Positions 45,122-56,387 of a DNA stretch of 64,000 nt are shown piece after piece; position 1 is the stretch's first letter, and each line of letters starts with the position of its first letter. The notes under the pieces were generated by a model that did not search any database, was not told the origin of the DNA, and saw nothing but the letters and a program-made list of their open reading frames with translations. This DNA comes from Kingdonia uniflora (taxonomy: Eukaryota > Streptophyta > Magnoliopsida > Ranunculales > Circaeasteraceae). The position numbers were made by a program, and so were the translations under genes. The stretch covers positions 434,001 through 498,000 of the forward strand of contig JACGCM010002894.1 of assembly GCA_014058105.1 (NCBI GenBank). Direction: 5' to 3'.

Positions 45122-47089
45122 TATTCTGCATTAGCTACTAAAGTTCGCAATGGATATGATAAAGTACCGGTTGCAGATTACAAGGTAGTCAAGTATGTGG
45201 ATGAAGAAAATACAGGCTTAGCTACCAGTTTCAGAGAAATTTGTCGCAGCTGTTATTCCTTCTGCATGTGCCCTGGAGGGCAGGTACTTTTTTCTTCATC
45301 CTAACTAGAAAATTTATTCCATATATCCCTAAACTTGGAACTATCCTTGTAATTTTAATCTTAATAGTAATTTTATCATTTCCATCAAATGAATTCACCC
45401 AGCAAAGTGCTCATAGGTTGTCCTCACCACCACAAACCCGTATGAGCTATGTATAAATGGGATGTCATTTTCTCGACGTTCATCTAGATGGGCAAATTCA
45501 GCACTAGTTGTCACTGTCTCATCGAAGGATTTTTATGCATTGTAATTCAATGGACCTCTTGCTGGGGTTGAATTTCAGGTACCTTTTGTTATTGTCGCCT
45601 ACAAGTTTAGTGTTTCAATTACTTCAAATAGTATGGAAAATGTTGAATCAGTGCCTTCTATATCCCTTTAATTTTTATCGTAAATCCTAACTACAATAGA
45701 ATGGATCACACCAGAGGATACAATTCCTCTCCGTTTTTACCCTTGTTTGCCCCCTTAAATCAAATCAAACAATAGATGGGAAAGAAAAAAACTACAGTAG
45801 TCAAGGACCGAATTCTTACCATATCCTTTATAGTAAGTTTATTTCTAGGATTCTCTAAATCGTAGCCTATGGTCATAAGACTTGTAACATGCTTTAGGCC
45901 ATTGGAGGTCTCTATAATGTCTCTATGCTTGAAACTGAGATAATTTATATAGCTACTATGAACCAGCCATACAATTTAGGATGATAGGTCAAGTGGCTTT
46001 TTATCCATGCTGGTTATTTTCTAGCCTAGAACCCTACTTATAAGTTCGTTTTTTACTCAAGAAGAATAACAACTGTGATCTCCAATCTTGGTTTTCCAGA
46101 GAGAGTTTGAGAGAAGAGCCTCCACAATGAGAGGAGGCGACTTTGTTGTCCCTGTGCAAATAGTTACTGATTTCCTCGAAAATAAATTATCAGGTATAAT
46201 TTGTAGAAATCCATATATTCGTACGGCTAAGTTTTAAATATGCAAGTAGCAGTTACTTATCCATTGTTCTGCAGTAACTTCTGTGCCCCCTTCAAGTTAT
46301 CGATTGGGAGTGAAAGCAGCAAATCTCCATGAATTCTTCCCCAGTCATATTACAGAGGCCTTGCAACGCTCTATCTCAATGTTCGATAGCGAGGTGTGTT
46401 TTATTCAAGTGACCTACCATGCCTTCAAATGATTTTTATTTTTTATTTTTTACGGAAGCTTACATTTCGCATTGTTTCTTCAATCCTTTGGAAACTTAAA
46501 GCTGCCAGGATTTATCTCCAAAGACGCCCTTCTTCATGGAGTAGAGGTAAATATTTATCGAACTTGAAACTATAGTGGTTTTTGGCATAATGAATTATTG
46601 CATTATTTGTATCTCAGAGACAGCATCAAATTGGTCAGAAAACGATAATCCCTTTGTTATTGAGTTGCTTTACTTCTCGTCTATTATTCATTTATTCTAT
46701 AATATGAAATCTTCTCCAAAATTTTCAAGTTTAATAGAATTTACCAAATTTTGCCCTTTATCCATACCCCAAACTTATTTCTTTTTTTGGCTATCTCATT
46801 AAACATTCTTACCTAATTTTTGTAGACGAGGACGAGCTCTTCTGTTCAGATTCCCCGTGACGATACTTATGAGAGCACATCATTAAATGAACTGTATCCA
46901 ATTGAAGAAGGTACTGGTTATGCTGGTGGGATTGTAAGTGCCGCTGTTGACGGCATGTATGTTGGCTTTGCTGTGGCAAAAGATCCTAGTTTGTTTGAGG
47001 GGGATGTAGTCAGTTTTGGGAAAGGCTTAAAAGAACACCGGATTTGTGAAGTATTGAGCTTCCTACCTCACCCTAGAATGAACCACTAG
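45122..47089 (+). pseudogene. FAD/NAD(P)-binding oxidoreductase (At4g30720 family), C-terminal 281 codons
   Basis: Six exons join in frame: 45122-45283, 45417-45578, 46100-46193, 46275-46393, 46502-46546 and 46826-47089 (846 nt, GT-AG introns). Landmarks are KVPVADYKVVKYVDEEN, CYSFCMCPGGQ, NPYELCINGMSFSRRSSRWA, GGDFVVPVQIVTDFLENKLS, VKAANLHEFFPSHITEAL, and YPIEEGTGYAGGIVSAAVDG near the end. The family is a large, probably plastid flavoprotein of about 700 aa whose loss gives pigment defects in Arabidopsis. The N-terminal Rossmann half is missing upstream, where an NBS-LRR remnant lies instead. One in-frame TAA interrupts exon 2 (FYAL*FNGPLAG). All other splice sites and frames are intact, so decay is recent. 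The last ~25 residues (LKEHRICEVLSF...) differ from relatives. Confidence 0.88.
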
Positions 47090-48354
47090 CCTACCTGATA
47101 GAGGAAATAATGTTGGCTTTGAAAGGATAGGGACACATCATATTCTTCTGACTAGCACCATATTTTCCCCTTATAGATGATTGTTCACTGAATTAGTTTA
47201 TGGTTCTAGAACAGAGCAGAGAAAATGTAGACAAGATTTTTATTCTTAAAATTTTTTCTGTTATGGAAAGTTTTGTTTTCTTACGAAAATTTGTACAAAA
47301 GAATGATTTTTAGATGTACCATTTGAGTGTATCCCAAATTTGGTATGAAAATGAAGATAATGCTTCTGGAATATGATAACACGGCCTCTTTGATAATTGT
47401 ATGTGACTGTGTTATGAAAAAGTGATTGTTTAGTTTAGTGTATGTACTTAGTAAAATGGCCAACATAGGTAGGCTAGCTGATTTCGGTTACTAAATAATC
47501 CTGTCGATTACATTATAGTTCCTTAATAAAAGCATAACCAGTAGCTAGATGGGTTTAAATCACCAAAACAACCTTTCTCATGATCCACCCAAAAAAAACC
47601 TAGAGTAGTTCACAAACCCACCCTAGGTGAATTTGGCCACCCCCACTTCTGCGTGGCTTCATTCATGGCTGAGATAGGGCCACGTGGCATCATCTTAGCA
47701 GCTTAAGAGTGCCGTACAGTTCTGAACCGTACACCATCTAGGCCACCTGACATCATATTAATGGCTTAAGAGTACATTTTTAAAATTTATCGGTACAACA
47801 TATGCTTGAGCTATTTTCATTTGTTTTATCTAAATATTTGAAATAGGCAAAGTTTTTCTTTCAACAATTGATATCAGGAGTAATCTACTATTATTCTATG
47901 GTATTACCCTTCACTTTTCTCGAATATTTAGTAGTCTAGTTTTTCATGTTAAATGGTCACGACGTTATTTCGCTTAATACACCAGGGTTGTTTTGCAAGT
48001 ACAAAAGTTGAAAGAAAAATTCAGACAAATACATGAACAACTTAGCATAGTTAGTGCTCAGTCAGTGTTCCTGTCAGCGGAATTTGATCTTAATCCAAAG
48101 AAATGAATGCAATTTTTTATGTGTAGAATTCTTTATTAAGATTTCTTCTCTTATTTGTATTAACTTGTAAACACAAAGCATATAACGATTATGGGATAAA
48201 TGTATTTAGTGATAAGATTTTCTTAGAGAAATTAATAATTTTATTTTATTTCGACTCATCAAAGAGAGGAACTATTGCATATTACATGTTAAGTTAGGTG
48301 TAAACGAGACTTTTTTCAGTTATTGAGTTCTATATGAACCTATATGGTTGTGTA
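47090..48354. other. Gene-less stretch
   Basis: 3' flank of the oxidoreductase fragment. An imperfect duplication (ggccac(g/c)tggcatcatnttan.agcttaagagt) occurs near 47690 and 47741. The sequence a|tctactattattctatgg at 47883 would suit a Helitron 5' end (A then TC), but this is only a candidate. Confidence 0.4.
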
Positions 48355-48533
48355 GAAGAGAATGCAGCATATACCCAATCTTTTGTTCTAGGTTCTTTCA
48401 TTTCCTTGACATAGTATTCCCAGTCATCTTGATCAAATGGGTCCTCAATGGATACAATAGGGTAATCTATCACAAAGGACCTGTAAGCATTCTTCAAACT
48501 ATCTCCTGATATTTTTTGCGAGCCATCGTTGTT
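48355..48533 (-). pseudogene. Enolase, single-exon fragment
   Basis: After a proper acceptor (CTGCAG) the minus-strand frame reads [20 protein letters not shown] then [20 protein letters not shown], the enolase segment carrying the metal-ligand Glu/Asp of [11 protein letters not shown]. Likeness stops after about 47 codons and no other enolase exon is found on either side. It is a captured or orphaned exon and cannot encode an enzyme. Confidence 0.85.
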
Positions 48534-49240
48534 CTGCAGATGAAAAAACCCTCACTTCTTTTTAAAGCATTCAACATAACTTTGACATTAGATAGGCTGG
48601 AAACTTCAAGCTAGAGAGATAGGGTTAAATAAACAAAAACTTGGTTGGTTTGAGACGTGATAACGCCCTCCTTATCAAAGCTAAATAATGGAAATGACAT
48701 GAAAATGTCTCCAAATTTGAGGAATAGAACTTTTACTGAGAGAGCAATCCTGTACTTTAATTCCCAAATAAAACTAAAACGTTACTAGAAGAGTCAGTTG
48801 GTTTTACTCTTTTAGTAGCCAATACATGGATCTGCATCATCAAATCTACAAATCTCAATGGTTCAAGCCACACTAATACAAACCTCAGATTGTTCCTGTG
48901 ATAAAACGTGATTCACATTTAGCTCTGACTCTGTTAAATTGGCGAATGCATTTGAAAATGTGACATTAATGGATGGAAATGAAGTAACCCTTGGTAGATG
49001 AACAATCAGCATTACTAAGACAACGTCAAGATAATAAGAACCCAATGCACACATACTTTCTTGGCAAATGATCAATGTTTCAAATTTTCGAGTGTAAATA
49101 CCAAGCCTCATATCCCAAGCGTACACAACATAATAATAAACCTAAGTGTAACAACATTACAAGAAATTACTCTCTTTCATTTTTTCTACAAGAAATCTTA
49201 AAATTGCCAACATATATAATAAGTTTTTAAATTATTGTAG
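48534..49240. other. Gene-less stretch
   Basis: No further enolase exon. The minus-strand frame 48863-49126 has no recognised domain. AT-rich DNA leads into the Helitron-like terminus. Confidence 0.4.
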
Positions 49241-49271
49241 GCACACGCGATAGCGTGTGCCCAACTGCTAG
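49241..49271 (+). mobile_element. Helitron-like 3' terminus (hairpin + CTAG|T)
   Basis: An 8-bp perfect hairpin, gcacacgc-gata-gcgtgtgc, is followed seven bases later by CTAG (49268-49271) and a T. This is the diagnostic 3' end of Helitrons (subterminal hairpin, CTRR, insertion before T). The element body would extend leftward and may include the enolase exon. The 5' end is not established. A second gtaggcacac...gtgtgt-like hairpin lies near 49617-49645. Confidence 0.65.
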
Positions 49272-49661
49272 TGATAATATGCTAGTCTCTTTAGATCTTG
49301 GTTAATTGTGTGCGTTAGAGGTGTAGACAGCTAAGTCCCTCTGCATCTTGAGTCATGGTCTCAAGTAGTTATGAATCCAGTTAGATGTGGTATAGGAGAG
49401 TAGGAGACACCATAAAATGTGATGTCTTCCGCATTTAGCATATCGAGGAGTGCCTTGCGGCTGGAGCTTGCCAAGGAATATGTAAGCAGTCTGAATCCCA
49501 AAATGCTCTACGGGTGTCCTTCATATAGGCTGAAGATTATAAATGAAACCTACTCATAGGAAAGCTGCACTAAAAACTATTTTTCCTACACAAATTGTAA
49601 TAAAATCACCTCAAACATGTAGGCACACATTTTTGTTATGTGTGTCTTCTAATTTTAAAAA

Positions 49662-49725
49662 CTAGTACAACCCGTGGCCCGACAGAACAATAACGTCCAC
49701 GCGCCTTCGACGCTACTCGTGTTAT
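49662..49725 (-). mobile_element. Helitron 3' terminus on the minus strand, same family as 55657-59062
   Basis: On the minus strand the end reads ..GTAGCGTCGAAGGCGCG.. and GGGCCACGGGTTGTACTAG|T. It aligns base by base with the end of the Helitron at 59062 (GTAGCGGTGAAGGCGCG.., GAGCCACGGGTAGTACTAG|T). The hairpin is partly eroded. The body extends to higher coordinates, but its 5' end was not found before the LTR at 50252. Confidence 0.65.
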
Positions 49726-50251
49726 ATGATACTACAAAATCAAGTATTTGAGCAAAAAATGTGTAACTTAAGCATAATTCAAACTAAATTTTGATTTTTC
49801 AATCCTATGTGGCTAGCCATGGATTATGGGTGCCTTCGACTCCTTCACCCCGTATATCACATTGATATCGCTGGCCCGTCTAAATAGTTTATTACCCCCT
49901 ATTTTATTAGTTGTTTGTCAATAAAATACTCTTAGTTTATGCAATACGACCATAGCTCGTTTAAAATTTTGAAGCCCAAATGTTATTATTGCATTCCCTA
50001 ATATTTCAAAATCCCCTTATGAATATGAGTGTCTAGATACCCCAACTGGGTGGTAATATTCGTAAGCTCTCTTGGTTTCCCCAATTTGCTGTATACACTC
50101 ACACCGGAGGTGACTTCATCTTTTAGAAGTTCGCATTGGCAGGAGAAAAGAAAAAGCGTAAATCATTGCTTTGAATGCATTTATGGAATTAAAGGCCGAG
50201 TGTTATGAAATTACGACCAAGAACATCGATCGTTGACCTAAATACCAACAT

Positions 50252-50851
50252 TATAATGGCCTAATTCTGAAGCTCGAAATGGCTTGAAATTAGCTCTTAC
50301 ACCAAATGTACCTGTGACAAAAACTAATGTAAAGCAAGAAATGACACAGGTAATTTAGCGTGAAAAACATTTGAATAGGTAAAAAACTACGACCTCGAGT
50401 TAAGGGTTTTAGTAACAATAACTTTTATTGTTTGAGGCTAATATCATATTACAAGTAATCTCTCAAACTATAAATACTTGATCTTGTAAATAAGAAGTTT
50501 TTTGGTGTTGAGAATCTAAAAATTTATGTATTAGAGTCTAGAAAATTTAGTTTTTCTTGGTCCTGCCTCTTCTGGAACTTTTTCTTTATATAGACCTTAC
50601 CTGCAACTCATTATCGTACTGAAGCACATTATCCGAATAATTAGGTAAATGGTAGTTGACTGTGTAACTATTGAGTTCGTGGGAGATAGGTGTTTTTGAC
50701 TTGTTCATATTCTTTTGTTGTGCTCGATCCACATTCTTTATCAGTTCGTGGTTTAGGTGTTAATACTGACTGTTCATGTCACGTTTGAAATGTGTGAGTC
50801 TGATACTGAGGTAGTTTAAATTAGCACTAGGTCAAGGGATAGGCCCCTACA
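50252..50851 (-). repeat. 3' LTR of the Gypsy element, 600 bp
   Basis: On the minus strand it starts TGTAGGGGCCTATCCC and ends GGCCATTATA. The same family is present as solo LTRs at 16165-17328 and 57511-58092. Shared internal landmarks include aagacacctgtctcc/acttgtaata and gaggtcgtggttttt. A TATA-like TATATAAAG lies near 50590 in the transcribed direction. Confidence 0.88.
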
Positions 50852-50862
50852 ATCGCCCCCTC
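50852..50862 (-). other. Polypurine tract next to the 3' LTR
   Basis: The minus strand reads GTGAGGGGGCGAT immediately before the TGTAGGGG of the LTR. This is the plus-strand primer site of an LTR retrotransposon. Its position fixes the LTR as the 3' one and the internal region as lying at higher coordinates. Confidence 0.85.
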
Positions 50863-52431
50863 ACAACTGAAGGCACGAGTGGCTTTGGTTGAAAAAGAAC
50901 ATGTGTATTATTGTTGTTGGAAGCTAAAAAAATAGGAAGTATTAATTATGATTTGACTATTTGTACTCGGTATTTTTTTGTGGAGGGGTGTATCTAGCAT
51001 TAATGACGATGGAAAGGATTGATGTATTTGATGCTTGGGGTTTCAAGAGTGGCTCATCTTTGAATGGTTATTGCTTTGGAAATGTACCTACACATTAAAT
51101 ATGAGTTTGATATAAGTAGTACCTGTACTGGAGCTTCTGGCAAAGTACGTTGTGGTTGTAATATTCTCTTGATCCTCTGAGTTATAATGGTAAAGACTAG
51201 CCTAATGGTGTATGAAGAGATAGTATTTGTTGAAATACATAGGTAAAGTTGAGATATTTTGGGGATCAATCGTTGGAGATGTCTACATCTATTACCATAC
51301 CACCGACATATTTTGGTATGTCGGAAGACAAAGCAGCTGAAGCTGAAGATGATTTTTACTGTATGTGGAGATTTCATAACGTTATCTTGGCAGACGAGTA
51401 GCGCTGGGGATGTCTCCGCATCCTTGCGGAGGACAAGGTTGAGGAGGCAGATGTTAGGTCCGACGTATCTGCAAGGCAGTCTCGCCGGTATCCTGCAAAG
51501 GGCTGGATTCTAAGGTAGAACTCCCTTTCATCGCTACCAACTTTCCGTTGGTGGGGGCTAAAGAGGAGGAGACGGTGGTGGTGGTGGAGGAAGACGGATA
51601 TTTGGAGACTTTCTGTTATACTGTCATCTTCTGTTGTCATGAAGAAGGTTTTGTCGCTTAGGGTTGGTTCAAGTACTAATACCTTTGCTTCCTCAGTTTC
51701 TTGTGGAAGTAAATGGTATGAAGGAAGAAGGACTTTCAGTGATTTCTAGTTCTAACTTTACTTCAGAAGATTCTTTGAGTAAAATATTACTGAAAAGTGG
51801 CATGTAACCTGTAGAATGATCTATAATAGTATCTGAGAGACTTGTTATCTGTAAAGTATCCGTAAGACTTATAATTTGTAAAGTATCTGTAACTGATATT
51901 CGAGCTAATGAAAAAAATTGTTCAAACTCTGTTGATAGATAGAATTAGTTCTAGTGATTGAAATCGAGCTATAAGATGTATAAATATGTATGTTAGAGGA
52001 CGCAAATGCAATATTATAAGTCGAACTAAAAAATGGAGTCAAACTGTGGAAAATATATGTTAATACCTGTAAAAAATATGTTTATGTAAATATGTAAATG
52101 TGTGAAAATATGTATTGAACTGAACAAATGATATAATCATGGGGGAAGAATATCTTTCAAGATATAGAATATGTATAAATTAAAAAATTTAAGCTTATGG
52201 AGTTATTTGTTTGGAAATGTTTGGTAAAGATATTATAAGGAATAGGTCGAAATGTGACAGGATGAATCCAAAGAGGTCAATGTGGTTAGATAAGTTCAAA
52301 TAATTTTTTATCACGATTTTAGGGTTTTCAGTTATGGAAAAACAGATGATAATATATATACATTTGAAGTAATCTTTAAAAGTGTATAAATATGAGGGGA
52401 ATGTGATTGAGAGAGGAGGAAGAAAGAGAAT
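50863..52431. other. Retroelement 3' untranslated region
   Basis: Low-complexity, AT-rich spacer between the LTR and the first antisense gene, with scattered gtatgta/tgtaaa repeats (51800-52160). The open frames at 51054-51640 on either strand show no recognised domain. Confidence 0.5.
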
Positions 52432-55400
52432 ATGGTGAGAACTCGTTCTGAGAGTGTTCGTCATGCTGCTGAGGAACGATTGGCGATAAAGATTGTAGAT
52501 GTGCGAAAGATGATTTTTGGGTTGCTAGGCTATGATTTTGACTTGCTTGAATCTATACTGCAGTTCGAAGGCATGGATGTTAGGGAGAGGGAATTTGAGA
52601 TTGGGCGCCATTTTTACTCGGAGATCTTCTGTGAAGTGATTTTGGAGCCTGCAGCTCGAAAAAAGGTCGTGAGGTAAATTTTTGAAGAAGAGATCGAGGA
52701 GAAAGATGTGAGGATTGTTAGGGCCGAACTAACTAGGTGTGGCCTTCTAGAATATCTGGGATATTTTAGGTATAATTATAAGTGAGGGGACAAATTAAAT
52801 GAGGTCGAATAACTGTAATTGAAATGTAGGAAGATGTTTTGCTTTGAATCTGTCATATTTTGTTGTAAATGTGTTGTTTGGAACTGTTGTGAATAAAGAA
52901 TTTGAATTTGATAACTTTGGAAATGATGTCAGTAGTTATATAAGTAGTAGAAGTAGGAATAGAAAAAGTAGGTGAGCTTTGATTTTTGTCTTTTATATAA
53001 TTACAGGGAAAGTTTGATTGTGTGTGAGTGTTGAGTCATCATGAGTGTGGGAGGGTCAGAGAGAGATTTGCGTAGGAGATGTGAAAATATATTAAAATAT
53101 AGAGTTAGAAGTAATGATGGGAAGACATTTTCACCAAAAAGGTACAAAACGTCTGACATTAATTGTAGAAGGGACGCCTCGGTTCCAAAATTGAGGGCGG
53201 CTCGTGCGAGGCCCAATAACTGCCAACAGCTAGAGAAAGAAAATATAAATAATAGTTCATCCTCCTCATTCAAACGTTTATCAACTTCTGAAAAATGGAA
53301 GAACAGTGGGAGTGAGGAGAGAAAAAATTATAGAGATTCGCGTGAAAGATTAGACAAAAGTGATCAGCCCTCAAGGAGAGAAAAAGATGCGAAGACAGAA
53401 ACACGATGGTGGTTTTATAGTAGTGTTGTGAAGGAAGGATTTGGCGATTCATACTCGGACGTTGAAGGTTAGTAATTGATTTATGATTTTATGGGTTTCA
53501 AATTTTGAAAAATTGTTGTTTATAGTAATTTTATAAAAATCAGTTTGATTTTTTTTTCTTTAATGTAAAAAGAGATATATGCATAATAGACGTATATGTA
53601 TGATGTATGTATGGTAGATGTATGCATGGATGTGTGTAGATAAAAGATAATGATAGAATACATGGACCTGTATATAGGTCGAGCGTGAGGAATATCTGTT
53701 ATAGAATCAAACCTCACTTTTAAGCTTTATCATTGAGATGGAGACTTCAATTGATATGAAGACGTCGACCTCTAGTCATTCGATTGGGTCTGAGTATGTA
53801 GAATCTTATAGGAAGGACAAAGTAGTACTTGTTCAATTTCTTGACTCCCCTGATAAATTGGTATCATACCCTCTGAACTCTGATGTGTTTAGAGAGTTCT
53901 GTAAATCCAAAGCTCTTGTAGGCGGTAAATGGGGCAATGTTGTAGAACATGCTGGTAGGTAGTTCAGAGGTTGTACTATAACATCTGGAGAAGTGTATTT
54001 CTTCTTGTTGCCTGACTTAGAAAATGAAAAATTGGATAGGGGAGTGGATGAATTGATATATCTTGAGTATTTCGATGGGAATGTCTGAGGTGACCCGGAT
54101 GAGGGTTTCCTGTGCTATCTATCTTAATTAGAATATGGATTGATTTTTCCCCTTAGTAATCTTGCTAAAGGGATAATGAATACTATAGAGGCTTGTCCTG
54201 CCCAACTGAACCAGAACATGTGAGAAGTGATCATTGTTTGCGAGACTCTTAATAGATTGTAGGTGGAGAATGAAGTGGAGAAGTGAATAACTCCTGAATA
54301 TGTTTTGCTGTATTATACTGTGAAGTATTATACTAGAACTGGGGGCACGTATTTCTGTTCGAGCTCGTCTCAACCGCTTTTCTTCGATCTGGATTCAGGA
54401 GGTCGAGTTTGGAATTATAATGTGATATGGGTGAATGGTAATTGTCTTCAGAGAGAGGATGAAGAACCAATGGAACTTTTGTATAGAACTTTAAAGAAAA
54501 GTAAGTAATATTGTATAATATCGAACTTTTGAATTGAAGGTTGTTCTGTGGTCTGACAATGTATTGTATTTGTTTTGCAGGTCCTCGGTTGAAGGTGACA
54601 AAGAAGGAGTCATTGTTAGATACTATTGCTCAAGAAGGGGTTAAGCTCAAGATTGTTCTGAAAGAGCTTGGCATCAACAAAAATAAAATAGTTAACAGCA
54701 GGTCTGAAAAGGTACAAAAGTCTCAGGCGAAGAGAGTAATAACTGGTATTAGAACCAGTAAGAAGAGAGCGGTGGATGGGCTAGTTTTGCCGAGGGCTAC
54801 TAATATGAATTTTGAGGATGTTCCTGAAGTGACCACTTCGAGCAAGTTAGCTTTGAGGTTTTCGAAGAAGAATATTATGAAGGGTGGTTCAACCTCTGGA
54901 ACTATGATGAGTGGTGAGGTCAAAAAGACTACGAAAAAAAGAAGGGTAGATCCTCCGGCTGAGGCGATGGGGGCAAAGGTCATGGAGAGCCGACCTGCTA
55001 ATAAAGATGAGCTGCGAGTTGTGGAGGATAGGGTAAGGCTTGCAACTCACAAGGGTACTGAGGAAATGAGTGCCTCTACACAGCTAGAGTTGAGCAAAAT
55101 GATAAGTTGGTGACTTTCTATTTATGAACTTTGTATTTGGATTCGAGCTGAAAATGTATTTGGCTTTTATTTTGTTTATAGACTGCACGATTGTTAAAGG
55201 GGATTTGCCTCTGGATGGAGGAAGGAAAAGCTGAGCTCGAGAATGGGAAAATCGAGCTCAAGAAGAAGGTGGCCCAACTTAAGTCTGACTTGGCTTTGGA
55301 GGAAGAGAGGTTGGTTGCTGCGAAGGCTGCGCAGAAGGTACTGATTAACGAGCTGACAAAGAAGGCACAGAAGAACCTGGATAATGTCGTAGTTCAACGC

Positions 55401-55598
55401 GACAGACTTGGGTGCCAACTCCTTGCAGTGGGGTACACCAAAGCTTATGTTAACGCCATTATGGATGGTACCTACGTCGAAGACGACGAGGTGGAAGAGG
55501 ATGTCCCTGCTAAAGAAGGTGTGGTAACAGGGTTGGATGTGGTCTCTCCCATAACTGATCTAGAGAACTGTTGGGAGGATAATGAGAATGTAGAGTGA
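52432..55598 (+). pseudogene. Antisense ORF 1 of the retroelement (plant retroelement extra-ORF protein, coiled-coil C-terminus)
   Basis: It is encoded opposite to pol. Pieces are 52432-52677 (MVRTRSESVRHAAEERLAIK, then GLLGYDFDLLESILQFEGMD), 53041-53469 (basic, low complexity), 53738-54500 and 54581-55110, then 55185-55598. The core domain has GGKWGNVVEHAGR, FRGCTITSGEVYFFLLPD and YYTRTGGTYFCSS, followed by NVIWVNGNCLQREDEEPMEL. A Lys-rich linker comes next and a coiled coil ends in DRLGCQLLAVGYTKAYVNAI. Splice-like donors and acceptors (aaaa|gtaagt at 54501, tttgcag| at 54580) suggest a spliced gene. The core resembles the PMD/transposase-like proteins reported from plant retroelement extra ORFs (from memory). 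Four in-frame stops (near 53962, 54087, 54221 and 54258) disable it. Function is unknown. Confidence 0.65.
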
Positions 55599-55815
55599 AG
55601 TTGTTGCAGTTTGGTTATGTTGTTGGAAAACTGTAATTGTATTGAATATTGTTTTATCTATATTACATTACACAATTGTGTTTTTCAAATAGACAAGTTT
55701 GCCATTATCTCAAAGATAAATAGGGGCTGGGATTTGATGTTCTTTTATGGAGATTTGTGGGAAAGAGAGAGATCAACGGACGAGATCCGTTTAAATTTTG
55801 GTAGGGCTAATATGC

Positions 55816-55886
55816 TTAAGGGTACTTTAGACAAAATACTAAATAAGGGTACTTTAGACAAAATACTAAATAAGGGCACTTTGGTC
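55816..55886. repeat. 29-30 bp tandem repeat, ~2.4 copies
   Basis: gggtactttagacaaaatac.. is repeated directly, the third copy ending gggcactttggtc. It lies near the Helitron 5' end, upstream of a CT-rich leader-like stretch (55920-56030). Confidence 0.9.
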
Positions 55887-56387
55887 TAAACATACAATAG
55901 CTAAACAACCTTTCATCCCCACTCTTATCTCTCTCTCTCTCTTTTTTCCCATCTCTCCATAGGAAACCCTCACTCTTAGATCAATCCCTCTCCCTCATAT
56001 AATCTTTCTTTACTCCTTTCGATTTTTTGAAGTTGGGGGTTATAAATTGGAGATTGCAGATTGCAGATCGTTCTCCGGCGTTATGGTAGTTCCTCTGCTC
56101 ACATGGTAAACATCTCTCTTCACCCTTTCTCTTCTTCGAAACACCAGTTTATTTTTGGTTCAATTGAGGGTTTTGATCTTTGGTGTTCGTATAAGGTTTG
56201 ATTTCAATGTTTCCCCAATGATTTTCAGGTCTGAATTTGAGGGTTTGTTTTACATTGTGGTCTTTGGTTTTCGATCATTATTGCAAGGTTTCGAGTTTAA
56301 AGGTCTTAATATTAGGGAGTCGGAAAATAAGATGGTTTGTATGATTAAGATACAGTTTATGAATTTGGGTGATAGCAAGTTTCTTTA

